Assembly: GCF_032854445.1 (NCBI RefSeq)
Contig: NC_088302.1
Coordinates: 22,147,788-22,207,787, forward strand
DNA from: Liolophura sinensis
Taxonomy: Eukaryota > Mollusca > Polyplacophora > Chitonida > Chitonidae
Length of the DNA: 60,000 bases
Direction: 5' to 3'
Position numbers and translations under genes: made by a program. Every line of letters begins with the position of its first letter. Position 1 is the stretch's first letter. Positions 23,044 to 33,700 of this stretch are shown piece by piece. The notes beneath the pieces were generated by a model. It ran no database searches, was not told the DNA's origin, and saw only the letters and a list, made by a program, of their open reading frames with translations.

Positions 23044-23720
23044 TAACTATTTGTACAAATTTCTTGGAAGCCATGGAACAGCAGGCAGTTTGAACTGTAT
23101 ATTATTGCGAGGTGGTACCGCTTCGTTGGCCTGATGGTTAGAGCGTCCGCCTCGAAGTTGGGAGACCCCTGGATGAAACCTGGGTCGGGTCATAACAAAG
23201 ACTTTAAAAACGGTACTTCCTGCTGCCTAGTTTGACGCTCAGCAGTGAGAGGTTAGAGCAAGGAAACATGACTGGTTGGCCCGGTGTCAATATAATGGGA
23301 CAGGGTGGGGTGTTATGTCTGATGTCTTCGGCATGATACTTTAGCTGGGGCAGCATATTTTGTTGGCATGGACTTGCCCTTTCACAAGATTACAATGTAT
23401 ATACACACGCCAAATGACTCCTAGTCGTAAAAATGGACAAGTGCGACGTTAAACCCGAAGCATACATACATACAACCAGTGGAACCAAAGACCTATCCTA
23501 GAAATAAAGCTTTTTAAGGTGGATATTTAGGACCATATTTTCCAAAGGTCTATAATTAGCGCTTAAAAAGCCATTAAAACACATTAGAATGATCAAGAGA
23601 TGGTTCTTCACAAATGATTTTACGCATGATAACTATTTTTAAATTGTTCCTGAGGAAAACTAGACATATTCTTATAGTATACCTTCCGGTTTATATCTCG
23701 GGTCGGTGATTTTTGTCTTT
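23044..23720. repeat. Old duplicated segment, copy 1 (split by a SINE)
   Basis: 23044-23112 resembles 24068-24138 (TACAAA...CTGGAAGCCATG...CAG..AGTT.GAA). The part after the SINE (23515-23670: AGGACCATATTTTCC, GCCATTAAAACACATTA, TGGTTCTTCACAAATGATTTTAC) resembles 24835-24985. The two copies are about 1 kb and 1.3 kb apart at their ends and strongly diverged. Confidence 0.6.
23116..23475 (+). repeat. SINE family C copy
   Basis: tRNA-derived: the TTGGCCTGATGGTTAGAGCG head has a good A box and is followed by a B-box-like GGATGAAACC region. A ~250-bp body follows and the end is GTGCGACGTTAAACCC with CATACATACATAC. It is a different family from the common GGGCCTCCGTGG SINE. Confidence 0.75.
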
Positions 23721-24161
23721 GGGAGCAACCCTTTTAAATATAGTGAAGAAAAAAGGGTTTAAGTTAAGTAAATAAGTATGTTACTGTAAATCAAACAGCA
23801 CGAAAGCTAATATTGAACATATTAACGCTGCAATTGCTTGCTAGAAGTGACATCAGCGTTTTTCAGAAATAGAAATTTAAGCCAATTCATTTAACTTACA
23901 CTGAAAGGGTAACTGGTCAATTATATACTCTTTAACTCTCTAATTACGAGTCCATTATTTCCCAAAACGAACTGTGTAGCTTAGTAGACATGCGTGCTGT
24001 ATTGTAGTATGGCTGATTCAGCCATCGTCATATTTTGTCATTACTGCTTTGTAATGAAGCCGAAGCTCAAAATCATTCGTACAAACTGCCTGGAAGCCAT
24101 GAAGCTACAGGAAGTTCGAATTGTAGATTATTACAAGTTGACCATGTATGTCTGATATCTA

Positions 24162-24292
24162 TACGCCGTGGGTTTAACGTCGTACTTAACAATTGTTCTC
24201 TCATATGGCTATAAGTCACTAGGTGTATGTACATATATACAGTGTCTTCCTGTGGCAGGGCTAGTCAGACTATGCTAACACAGGGCCAACCG
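24162..24292 (-). repeat. SINE family C fragment
   Basis: On the minus strand it ends ACGTTAAACCCACGGCGTAT and contains the TATATATGTACATACACC, CAGGAAGACAC and GGCCCTGTGTTAGC-type blocks of family C. It is diverged and truncated. Confidence 0.55.
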
Positions 24293-24459
24293 TGCGATTG
24301 TTGAAACAGATCATGTGAAGAGACATTATCTTTCTGTGTGTTACCCTCAAGAGAACTATGGGCTCGCCAGGTGAAATTACCGACATGACGTATTACGTCT
24401 TACGATAGTCAACGACATGTACCAGGAAGATGGTTGCACGAGTTTCGCAGACCAAATGA

Positions 24460-24695
24460 TGGGTGTCTAGTGGTTAGAGTCCTAGTGCAGCTCAATCTCC
24501 CGGGATCCTCTTATTAGTGCGATCGCTGTGAGTTCGTCATAATGGGTAATCTCCGTTTGCACGTGGGTTGGTCTGCCATCAACCTGCAGACAGTCGTGTT
24601 TTCCCACCAGTATCCTCCCACCTTAACGCTGGCAGAGGTCGTATAAATGAAATATTCATGAACACGGCATAAAACACGAGTCAAAAAATAAATTT
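24460..24695 (+). repeat. SINE family A, diverged
   Basis: Recognised by GTCTAGTGGTTAGAG (A-box region), GCGATCGCTGTGAGTTC (B-box region), GTCTGCCATCAACCTGCAGACAGTCGTG, CGTATAAATGAAATATTCATGAACACGGC and an A-rich end. It is much more diverged than the copies at 4.9, 26.7 and 51.5 kb. Confidence 0.7.
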
Positions 24696-24990
24696 ATATT
24701 GATGGATGATCTGTCGGTACATTCAAGAAACTGTGTGTAAATAATGTAAAAAATAATGTGCGATGTGACTAAAAGACAACAGCTTCATATAATTTCTTCA
24801 CATTTTTTCTTACCAAGCTATTCCACAAAAGGAGTTATTTTCTAAGGTGCCGTTTTTAGGCCATATTTTTCGAAGGCTTTTCACATTTTTTTGACTGCCT
24901 AAGCAACCATTAAAACGTATTAAAATGATGCAAATGTGGTTCTTCACATATGATTTTACAAAATAATTATTTTCAAAATGTTCCGTTGGA

Positions 24991-25320
24991 GTGAGTGAGT
25001 GTTCGGGGTTTAATTTAATTTAATCGGGATAACAATTTTTTAGTCATATGGAGACGAAGGAGTCTTTAGAGTGCATGTAATGTGCCTCCCAGTTGCAGGA
25101 CGGATTTTCACCGCTCTTTTATCTAGTGCTGCTGCACTAAGACGACTTACCGAAGGTAACTAAGCCGTCCCAAACGAGCCATTATTCTGGATGGGTTAAC
25201 CAATGGTTGCACTCCCTCTTATCCTGAACTCTTTTAAGGCCTTAGGTGTGACCCGACCCAGGATTGAGTGTGGATGTACCGCTCCCCGAAGCAGAAGCTC
25301 TACGAACTGAGCCATCGGTC
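24991..25320 (-). repeat. SINE family B copy with target-site duplication
   Basis: On the minus strand it begins with a tRNA-like head (GACCGATGGCTCAGTTCGTAGAGC, then CTTCGGGGAGCGG) and ends with an ACCCCGAACACTCACTCACTC tail. TGTTCCGTTGGA flanks it exactly (24979-24990 and 25321-25332). It shares the CTTACCGAAGGTAA and GTGCCTCC-type blocks with the copy at 59.1 kb. Confidence 0.85.
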
Positions 25321-25529
25321 TGTTCCGTTGGAAAACTTGGGCAAATTCTTTTGTCAACTTATCCATGTGGTCCAAAAAGGTGCTTTTTATGGCGTATATA
25401 CATAGAAAGATATAAAAAATACTTTTGGGTACAAGTTTTCACGGTGTTTATTTTAAGTCTGGATGTTGCGTGAGACCTGGCACTGGTCATTGACGACACT
25501 ATAAAATATTTCGCAAAATCTTGTTCTCG

Positions 25530-26440
25530 CCAGTGAAACACCATTGGCTGTTAGAAAACATCTGGCACTGATCCAGTTTTATATCTGCTGTTTTATATTA
25601 TTTATTACATGTTCCTTTGGGAATTGGTGGTATAAATTGTTTCAGAAATATGTCTTACTGTCATGGACTTGGAACGCTCCTTCTTGCTCTTAGAGTGGAA
25701 TAGGGCATGTCCTACTTGACGTTTAGAACCTGTACACATGTACATAGAGATACTATTGGTTGTTATTTGGAATCCGCTATTGGTGTACAGAAAAACCATC
25801 GATTGTTACGTGTGATCTCGTTCCGCTCTATAAATACACAATTAGATTTATCTCAGATGCGGTATTTGTCTGTAGAGACACCATTGGGTGTTAATAAAAT
25901 TGGGTATTACATGACATCTGGCCTGAAAGAGATAGACATCACTGGTTTTTACGGAGTTTCTGATCTGACGGAGGAAGACACCACTGGTTGTTAGGTGATA
26001 TCTGGTCAAAACGATCAAGAGACCATTGGTGGTTGTGTGATATCTGGTCTAGTCGAGAAAGGCACCATTGGGCCTTACTTGATATCTGGTCTAGACGAGA
26101 AAAACACCACTGGGTGTTATGTGGTATCTGGTCTAGACGAGAAAGACAACATTGGTTGATACGTGATATCAATAATATTGGTTGGTGCGTGATATCTTGT
26201 TTGAACGAGAAAGACATCATTGGTTATTACGTGATACCTGGCCTGAAGGAGAAAGAGACCATTGGTTGTTAAGTGATATCTGTTCAAGACGAGAAAGACA
26301 TCATTTGTTGTTATGTTATATCGGGACTAGACAAAAAAGACACCTAGGCGAGAAAAAACACCACTGGGTTTTATGTGATACCTGATGTAGAGGAGAAAGA
26401 CACCAGTGGTTATTACGTGATGTCTGGTGCTCATCCAGAT
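25530..26440. repeat. Degenerate 42-bp tandem array
   Basis: About 20 units like GATATCTGGTCTAGACGAGA AAGACACCATTGGTTGTTAC GT (42 bases). They are clearest at 25990-26280 and fade at both edges. Because 42 is a multiple of three, it yields stop-free frames with a 14-residue period on both strands. These are artefacts, not genes. A short remnant of the unit recurs just before the SINE at 26.6 kb. Confidence 0.85.
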
Positions 26441-26658
26441 AGACTTGATTAGGTGTTGGGCCCAGTTTCAAAAAGATGTCGTACATGTACGATAATCACA
26501 CGCATAGGACAATAGTACGGTAATAGTAACGTGTAAAATATAGTAAGACAAACAAACGATAGAAAAAATGTCGTACACCGCATTGTGAAACTGCTGGCTG
26601 GTCTAAAGAGAAAGACTCGTGCCATTAGTTGTTATGCGGCATCTTAACAGCCATGCGG

Positions 26659-26928
26659 GGCCTCCGTGGCTGAGTTGGTTAGCGCGCTAGCGCAGTGTAA
26701 TGACCCAGGAGGCTCTCACCAACGCGGTGGCTGTGTGTTCAAGTCCAGCTCATGCTGGCTTCCACTCCGGCCGTACGTGGGAAGGTCTTCCAGCAACCTG
26801 CGGATTGTCGTGGGTTTCCCCCGGGCTGTGCCTGGTTTCCACCCACCATAATGCTGGCCGCCGTCGTATGAGTAAAATATTCTTGAGTTTGGCGTAAAAC
26901 ACCAATCAGATAAATAAATAAATAAATA
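26659..26928 (+). repeat. Full-length SINE family A with 16-bp target-site duplication
   Basis: Near-complete reference copy. GGCCTCCGTGGCTGAGTTGGTTAGCG carries the A box, GTGTTCAAGTCC the B box, and the body and (TAAA)n end follow. It is flanked by a perfect 16-bp duplication CTTAACAGCCATGCGG (26643-26658 and 26929-26944). This makes it one of the youngest-looking insertions in the window. Confidence 0.93.
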
Positions 26929-26978
26929 CTTAACAGCCATGCGGTACCAGCACTGGGGCAAGACCGTTTTTCACAAAG

Positions 26979-27030
26979 CAAAAAAAAAAACAAAAAAAAA
27001 AACAAACAAACAAACAAACAACAAACACAC
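26979..27030. repeat. A-rich / CAAA microsatellite
   Basis: Poly-A interrupted by C, turning into tandem CAAA units. Confidence 0.9.
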
Positions 27031-27082
27031 AAAGCTGGAAAATAGAAATAGAAAGACTGCAGCACAGAGTAAACCACAGTAA

Positions 27083-27173
27083 GGAGGACAGTATGGTAGT
27101 TGACAAATGGTCACACATAAGCGGCGAAATACGGCTTCTTGTTAGTTTACCTCAGTAAGAGTGTCATTAAAGC
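27083..27173 (-). repeat. Dispersed repeat, copy 1
   Basis: GGTAGTTGACAAATGGTCA...CGGCGAAATACG...GTTTACCTCAGTAAG is repeated at 27399-27478 with moderate divergence, and on the other strand near 50410-50480. Strand is arbitrary. Confidence 0.65.
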
Positions 27174-27398
27174 TGTTAATGTAAGTGTTTAGGTAAAATA
27201 TGCAATGATGTTTATTACAATGAATAAGATATATATAATATATCACTAGTGTAAAATCATCCTGGTACTAAAAATGCTGTATTGTCATCACATTTAAAAT
27301 ACAAATACATTAAAGCAATGCAAAGGGACAAGGTGAATCCAAGCGGGATTCCCGGTTTATGCAGGAAGTTTTTATGAATAAAACAAGAGCAACAACGA

Positions 27399-27478
27399 CA
27401 ATGTGATAGTTGGCAAATGGTCAGACGTAACCGGTGAAATACGACCTTTTGTAAATTTACCTCAGTTAGGTTTTCATT
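27399..27478 (-). repeat. Dispersed repeat, copy 2
   Basis: GATAGTTGGCAAATGGTCAG...ACCGGTGAAATACGACC...TTTACCTCAGTTAG. Same unit as 27083-27173, 316 bases later, in the same orientation. Confidence 0.65.
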
Positions 27479-27639
27479 GTTTGAAACTCTCCTGAAAAGA
27501 ATCATCGTGCCGAAGAAGAAATTAGATATCAAAGTTTGTATAACGTCCTTATCGCATTTGTGAAGGCGAAACATCCACAACTATTGTCACTCAAGCCATA
27601 AACTTCAGAAGCCGTCAATAAAGGCTGACTGAAGCCCTC

Positions 27640-27646
27640 TATAAAA
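27640..27646 (+). promoter_or_regulatory. Possible TATA box of the LRP-like gene
   Basis: TATAAAA lies 61 bases before the start codon at 27707. If used, transcription would begin near 27670, giving a leader of about 35-40 bases. This is a sequence match only, in AT-rich DNA. Confidence 0.35.
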
Positions 27647-27680
27647 TGACCTAGCTAGTCTAACCATTGCACAAGGGCGG

Positions 27681-27722
27681 ATGTCTGAGCCGATGAAAGA
27701 ACCAACATGCGTCTCTCGGTGA
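27681..27722 (+). other. Upstream ORF overlapping the LRP-like start codon
   Basis: ATG at 27681 opens a 13-codon frame (with a second ATG at 27693) that ends at TGA 27720-27722, beyond the main ATG at 27707 and in another frame. It matters only if the transcript starts upstream of 27681. Confidence 0.5.
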
Positions 27723-27764
27723 AGCAATGCTTTATCTTGATGTTAATTCCCACCTGTGTTGCGA
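27707..27764 (+). CDS. LRP-like exon 1: signal peptide
   Basis: Encodes 19 codons plus one base: a short basic start (MRLSVKQ) followed by a hydrophobic core (CFILMLIPTCVA), a typical secretory signal. The ATG has A at -3. The donor is A/GTAAGT. The phase-1 end joins exon 2 in frame, which supports this start over later Met residues. Confidence 0.85.
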
Positions 27765-30700
27765 GTAAGTACAATGAATTTCAAGCTAATAATAAGATTT
27801 CAGTTCGCTTACACACTTAAAATGCAAATGTTAAATTGTCAACCGGTATTAAAATTTTAAAACTTGCTAAATCCTGTAAAGTGCGAGTACCGAGACATTT
27901 AAATACTATGCCGGGCAAAGATTGTTTGCAAATTGTAATATAATCATAGACTACAAAAATTTTAACATAACTAGTACCGGACTCAACATCCAACAGTCAT
28001 AAAAGTCAAAAATCTTGAGCGTGACATAAAAAAAGACCAATGATATAGATAAATGTGAATTAAATACGAACTGCATCTGTCACGTTAATGTGTCTTTCAA
28101 TCACGTGGATATTCGAGGTGTGGGTTCAACCACGGACTTGGACAGGAGATTTGTACATTCATCCGTTCTTACTGCAGACATGAGGAGTCTTTGTGACAAC
28201 CGTGTAGACGAATGTGCAGTGTAAAGTTCGTTCAAGACCACTTTTCTTCCTCTAATATGACATCATTATGCATAGTTCTGTACTTCATATGTGAGACAGC
28301 CAGCTTTCTCCACCCATAAAACTGACCCTCATCGTAAAAGTGAAAAAACCTTGAATGTGGCATTAAGCAACAGCTAAATAAATAAATAAACAATAATCGC
28401 CTTAATTCTAATAACTCGGTTCAATATCTCTTCAGTTTCCACTGAGAAAAACCTTATTTGGAGTTTGGAGCCTGTCTCTCCAAACGATCATGATTTGGCC
28501 TTAGTTTCTGGAGATCCGGCTGCTATCTCTGGAGCCAGTGCTCAAGTTGAAAGAATAGACCTGGAAGGAGAAAACGCTATCTACTCTGTGTGCTCGAACT
28601 ACCACGCTGGAGTAGTTTACGTTGCTGATTTTAAAGATAGAAGATATCACCAGTGGGATATCGGTAATAATTCATACAGAACAATTCACATTGGGGTGGG
28701 CGATTCCCTGCAGATGACGGTCGATTGGTCTAATGAAAACCTGTACTGGGTAGACGGATTCTTCGGTTGGATTGCCATGAAGTCATTGGACAGGAGTGAT
28801 CAGTTTGACTACAAAGTTCTAGTGGAGAGAGACGTTGATTTTCCCTTGGCTATAGCGGTCGATCCAAAAAGAGGGTAAGTTCTCATGAGTTATAACTATT
28901 ACGTTGGGTTTTTTTTGAAATTCTTCCATTATGTACGTGTGTCCTACCATCCCTACTTCTTTCTTTTTTCCTGGAATAAAATTGTTTTTGGCACCGAAGA
29001 TTTTTTTTTACAATATATAGGGTATTAAGAAAGGCCATATTGAGTCTTGATTTTTGCAAATTAATTAAAATATGGCACTTACAGTTTTGGCTGATGTTAA
29101 AAAAGAAACAAAAAACGAGCTCAGCTGCGAAGTCATGGGCATAGCCTTCGTGACCATCTGATGGCCTGGTATTATTTTTTTTATACAGTTTTGTGCAAAG
29201 AGTGAACGCACTGCACAAGATGATAAACACCTCGGCTGTTAAAAATACTGATGAGGTTGCCTGAAATCATTAACAGATCCCGAAATTACTAATCAAACCC
29301 TATAATTTTCATTAAAATAAATCAGTCTAGGAAATGACTTCCAAAATGAGATGATGTTAGGCAAAAGAAACATATAATTCTTCTAGACTGAAACGGATCA
29401 TAGTTTATTTGCATGCAGGAACCAGATCAAATACGTCTTATTATCCCAAACCAGAGTTTTGAACATTTCTTATTATGCATTTTTAACAGGAGTAAAAAGC
29501 TGCTGTTACAAAGATTAAATCTAACATACTTGAAATACAAAGCATCCAGCATCTGTTATGCAGACATGGAATAAAATATGTAACATCTTACATTCTACAT
29601 GTTGCACTCCATTTCATTAAGTGCGTTGGTGAAATGCAAGACCTTGGAAGGAACACCATACCCTTTCTTGGCACACTTGCTGCCTTTACATGGATCAAGA
29701 CTCATCATACACCTGAGAAGAGAGAGAAAAATGAAAGCTTATAACATGATACTTCAGGTGAAAATAAATGTGGAAATCTAGAAGATCTTCTAAATTTTGA
29801 TAGGGTGGTCCTAATGGCACAATGCATACTGATAGTGCTACTTCACCAAGGCACCATGCCATAAATTACGTCAGTAGACATGATCTGGTCACATTGTCTG
29901 GACTGCACACCAACCAGTGCATTATATATCATTATTCCACTAATCGAAAAAGCATCAAGTACCAAATTTTGGTATGTCTAGTGTGATCATGTACTCACTA
30001 CAGGATCACATGAAGCACTCGGCCATGACAGCAATAACACAGAAACTGGGTACAAGTTACAGTAATCTACCAATGAAACTTCACTGCTCATTGATTTGTG
30101 CTCTAGTATATATGATATTGTAGCTATACAAGTGGGAAACCAGTGATTGTATAGGAAACTACTGAACTTTAGGATAAGGAAGTGACAGGAAAAGTGGGAA
30201 ACCAGTGATCCCTGGGGAAACTGCTGAACTTTAGGATAAGGAAGTGACAGGAAAAGTGGGAAACCAGTGATCCCTGGGGAAACTACTGAACTTTAGGATA
30301 AGGGAATGACATAAAAACTTTCTCACATGTGTCCTCAACTTCCAAGGGAGGCAGCCAAATTAATTATTGGCAAGTGGGAAAATAACGTAAACGGCCATTT
30401 AAGCACAGTCAACAATGTCACACTAAGAGAATAACAGCAGTGATAATAGATATATTTATGTGAAGCATGCCTCTTCTTCACATGTTCTTTTATACGCCTT
30501 TTCATTTGTAATTATTCGGTTTAGAGATCCTAAAGGAAATCACAGGCAGTTGACAAGTAATGTCTTTCCTCTGAATAAATTCCATGGTTCCCACTAAACT
30601 CTCAGCATAGGACAAGCTCAGCACATAATATGCTGCAAACACCTTGCTTATGGCATTCATCAGGTTTTCGATGTTTTGGGTGACAATAGTCTTCTCGACC

Positions 30701-33700
30701 ACAAGCCAGAGCTTGGCTGTTGGATCCGGAGCAACACCTGGTAAAAAGAAAAAACAAAAGACAAATATAATTCAAAGATATGTGAAAATTTGTGTCAGTT
30801 TACATAACGTACATTTTAGACTTTCTGATCAGATCAATAATACATTGTTAGTACAGTTATTTCCATATTTAATAACATTGAGTCTAATTAATGAATACAT
30901 TTTTATACTCTTCATTACGAAAATATAAGGCTACAACACATTGCTGAAAGTCAACCACGTCCTACAGAAAGACTCAACTACAATCAAAGAAATCTCTTCA
31001 GTTCTCCATCCACAAAAATGCAACCTATTAAGCAAATGCACATCAATGACAGCAGTATGGCGTTTCAAGATTTTGGTCTGTCGTTCAACTTCATTGGGGT
31101 ATTCCTTCAAACAAAAGGAAGCAAAGTATTGATAAAAAGGCAGCACATCTTCTTGTGTGAATACTATAAAAATAGTATGGGCATCTAAATGTACATGTAG
31201 CTGTCTTAATTTAAAACTGTCCTATACATGGCAAAGGTGGGCCTCCGTGGCCGAGTGGGGGTAGCACACCAGCAAGGCGCATCCTCAGAAGCCTCCCACC
31301 AATGCAGATGCTGTGAGTTCAAGTCCAGATCATTCTAGATTCCTCTTCGGCCGTGCGTGAGAAAGTTTGCCACCATCCTGCAGATGGTTGTGTGTTTCCC
31401 TCTGTCCGGTTTCCTCAGGCGCTCACCATAATGATGACCGCCATCGTTTTTAAATGAAGAATTCTTGAGTATAATTTAAAACACCAATTCACATTGAAAA
31501 CACCTATCAAATGAAAAAATATACACGGGAAAGTGGTATTCAAGTACCTCAAGTACATATAAGTTTCATTGCTCCTAGATTTTGTTTTGTTTTTACTGTG
31601 AATTATCAACCCTTCACAGAATATCACCATAAATATCAAAGGTTAAAAGAACTTGAATCGCCTACGTGTATACACTGTATTGAAGCTTTTATATGAAATG
31701 ATCTTGTAAGTTCAGAAAATAAAAAACATAACGATTGAATGACAACTGGAAAAGCTTTAATGGCTCTGTTTTTCATCCACTAAATGTGTACATCTTTACC
31801 TCATACTCTGAGAAGGTCAGGAAGTTTATCAAAGCAAAGTGTCACCAGTTTGACGAGTAGTGCATCTGTCAATGAAGTTTCCTGTACAGCTGTGATCTTT
31901 TGTAGATTTCCCTCTCTCCTTTAGTTACTTATTTCCTTTTTCCCTGATGAAGTTCAGAAGCCGATCACGTTTTTCTGACAGACTAATTTTTTCAATTGTC
32001 CTTCAAGGACTGTGAGGCGTTTAAAGTGTATCATCATACACTGGTATTCAAACAGAAGTGGCCGCTCTTCCTTTATGGATCAGATTCTGGGTATATGTTT
32101 TTTTTCTTGTTTATAACGGAACGGAACGTCTGTCTTCAACTCTCACAACCACTGTCAAATGACCTATTCAGATCTCTCCCATACGCATTTACCATGCGGT
32201 CGGCCATTTGCTGAACGAGACTTAACACACTACTCCCTAAGACCTCCTGCCCAACAATATCACAAAATGACTTCGGATACTTCGCGCACTAAGTCCTAGT
32301 TTTTTTCCTTGGCAGTCTGGTGTGTGACTTGATTTCAGCACAAAGGATACGAATCATTTCTAGTCTTAGGTGAGATTTAGGCCTTTCACCTTTTTCGCAA
32401 ACCTCAATTAGATTGTGTGGAAATTTGCTGTATGGAATGCGGAATGAAGCAGTCCAGTTTGTGATGGGGAAAGCATGTAGACACTGGTTTCAGACGAACT
32501 AGTGGGAGGACTGGCATCACCTGGACTGGCAAGTTTCGCAAAACTGAAATGTGAAAAGATTAAAATTCGAAAGTATTATCATTTATGTGCAATATTCATT
32601 CAACAACTCAATCATGAACAAACGTAAATCTGTTCTAGGAAAACCTCTATATGCTGCCCAGCATGTCCTACGTGATACAAAACCCCTCAAATACCAAATA
32701 CAACAATTTAACGCATAACATGCTACTGACTTACCGGTATTATTAATCATAAGGGTTTAAGATAGTATTGGTAAATATGATTTAATCATAATTCTCATGC
32801 ACCTGAACATACACGTACCTGCATTAACAATTTGGTTGAAATCACTAGAGCTAGTGTTTGGAAGACACATCTTAATAACATCATTCACCAATGACAGGTA
32901 ATATAATACCAGGAAAAAGTAAATTTCATTGAAGGGGCATAAGTCTATAAATTATTGTCTGACCAGTCTTGTTTTTGGAAAAGCTGCTGTGGCCACTCGC
33001 ATAAAGCGATCATCGCCTAACTTGATTATAACTACCATTGCGGGACATGTTAAAAACATATTTTGCCGTGCTAATTACAATCAACTTAACTTACTGTCGC
33101 TCTGTGCAAGTGACCCCAGGGGCGCGTAAAGAGCACTTAACTTCCATGGCAACCAGTACTGTATAAGTATTACGTCGCCATGGTAGTTACGTGAATGTCG
33201 CGGTCTTTGTGAAACGGGACTCTGGCTGCCACAGATTCTGCGACAAAGATGTATTGATGGACTGAACAGAAACACATACACGTAATGAAGACAATACCAG
33301 AGTTGGCAAAAGGGCCACTATAGCGACTACTTTCAACAATTGAAAATCCCAAATCTACATCTCCTAGAACTACATATTTCAAGAATGATGATTTAACATC
33401 ACAGATTCTACGTAAATCAAAGTATGAGAAATATGACTAGAAGTGAAAGTGGTATTTACCCTTATGGAAATTCACTCTGATATCATGTGAAGAAAGTGTC
33501 TGTGTATTTTCATGATGTTAACATGGTAACATTTCTTCATATGTCGTCACAATGTGGTAATTTAAATGAGAGGCTAATATCAAAACAGGTTACGACAGTC
33601 TTTTGAGTATCGGTGACCGTAGAATTAAAAATATCGATTTGGATGCAAAGCATGAACTAACGTGCACCATGAGAGCTGCTGACATTGGCTGGAATTAAAT

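Larger units (their letters stand above)
24068..25420. repeat. Old duplicated segment, copy 2 (split by three SINE insertions)
   Basis: Matches copy 1 at 24068-24138 and 24835-24990 and probably resumes at 25321 after the family B SINE. Between these lie a minus-strand family C fragment and a diverged family A SINE. Copy 1 lacks these insertions, so they came after the duplication. Confidence 0.55.

Noticed and set aside
26659-26760. tRNA gene suggested by the A and B boxes
   Set aside because: Belongs to the head of a full-length SINE with a target-site duplication. The anticodon arm and acceptor stem do not close.
29598-29717. Possible minus-strand exon preceded by TTCTCTCTCTTCTCAG, encoding a Cys/Lys-rich peptide
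   Set aside because: Good acceptor-like tract, but the peptide is not recognisable and no partner exon or donor was found. It may be an exon of the transposon-like genes in the same intron.
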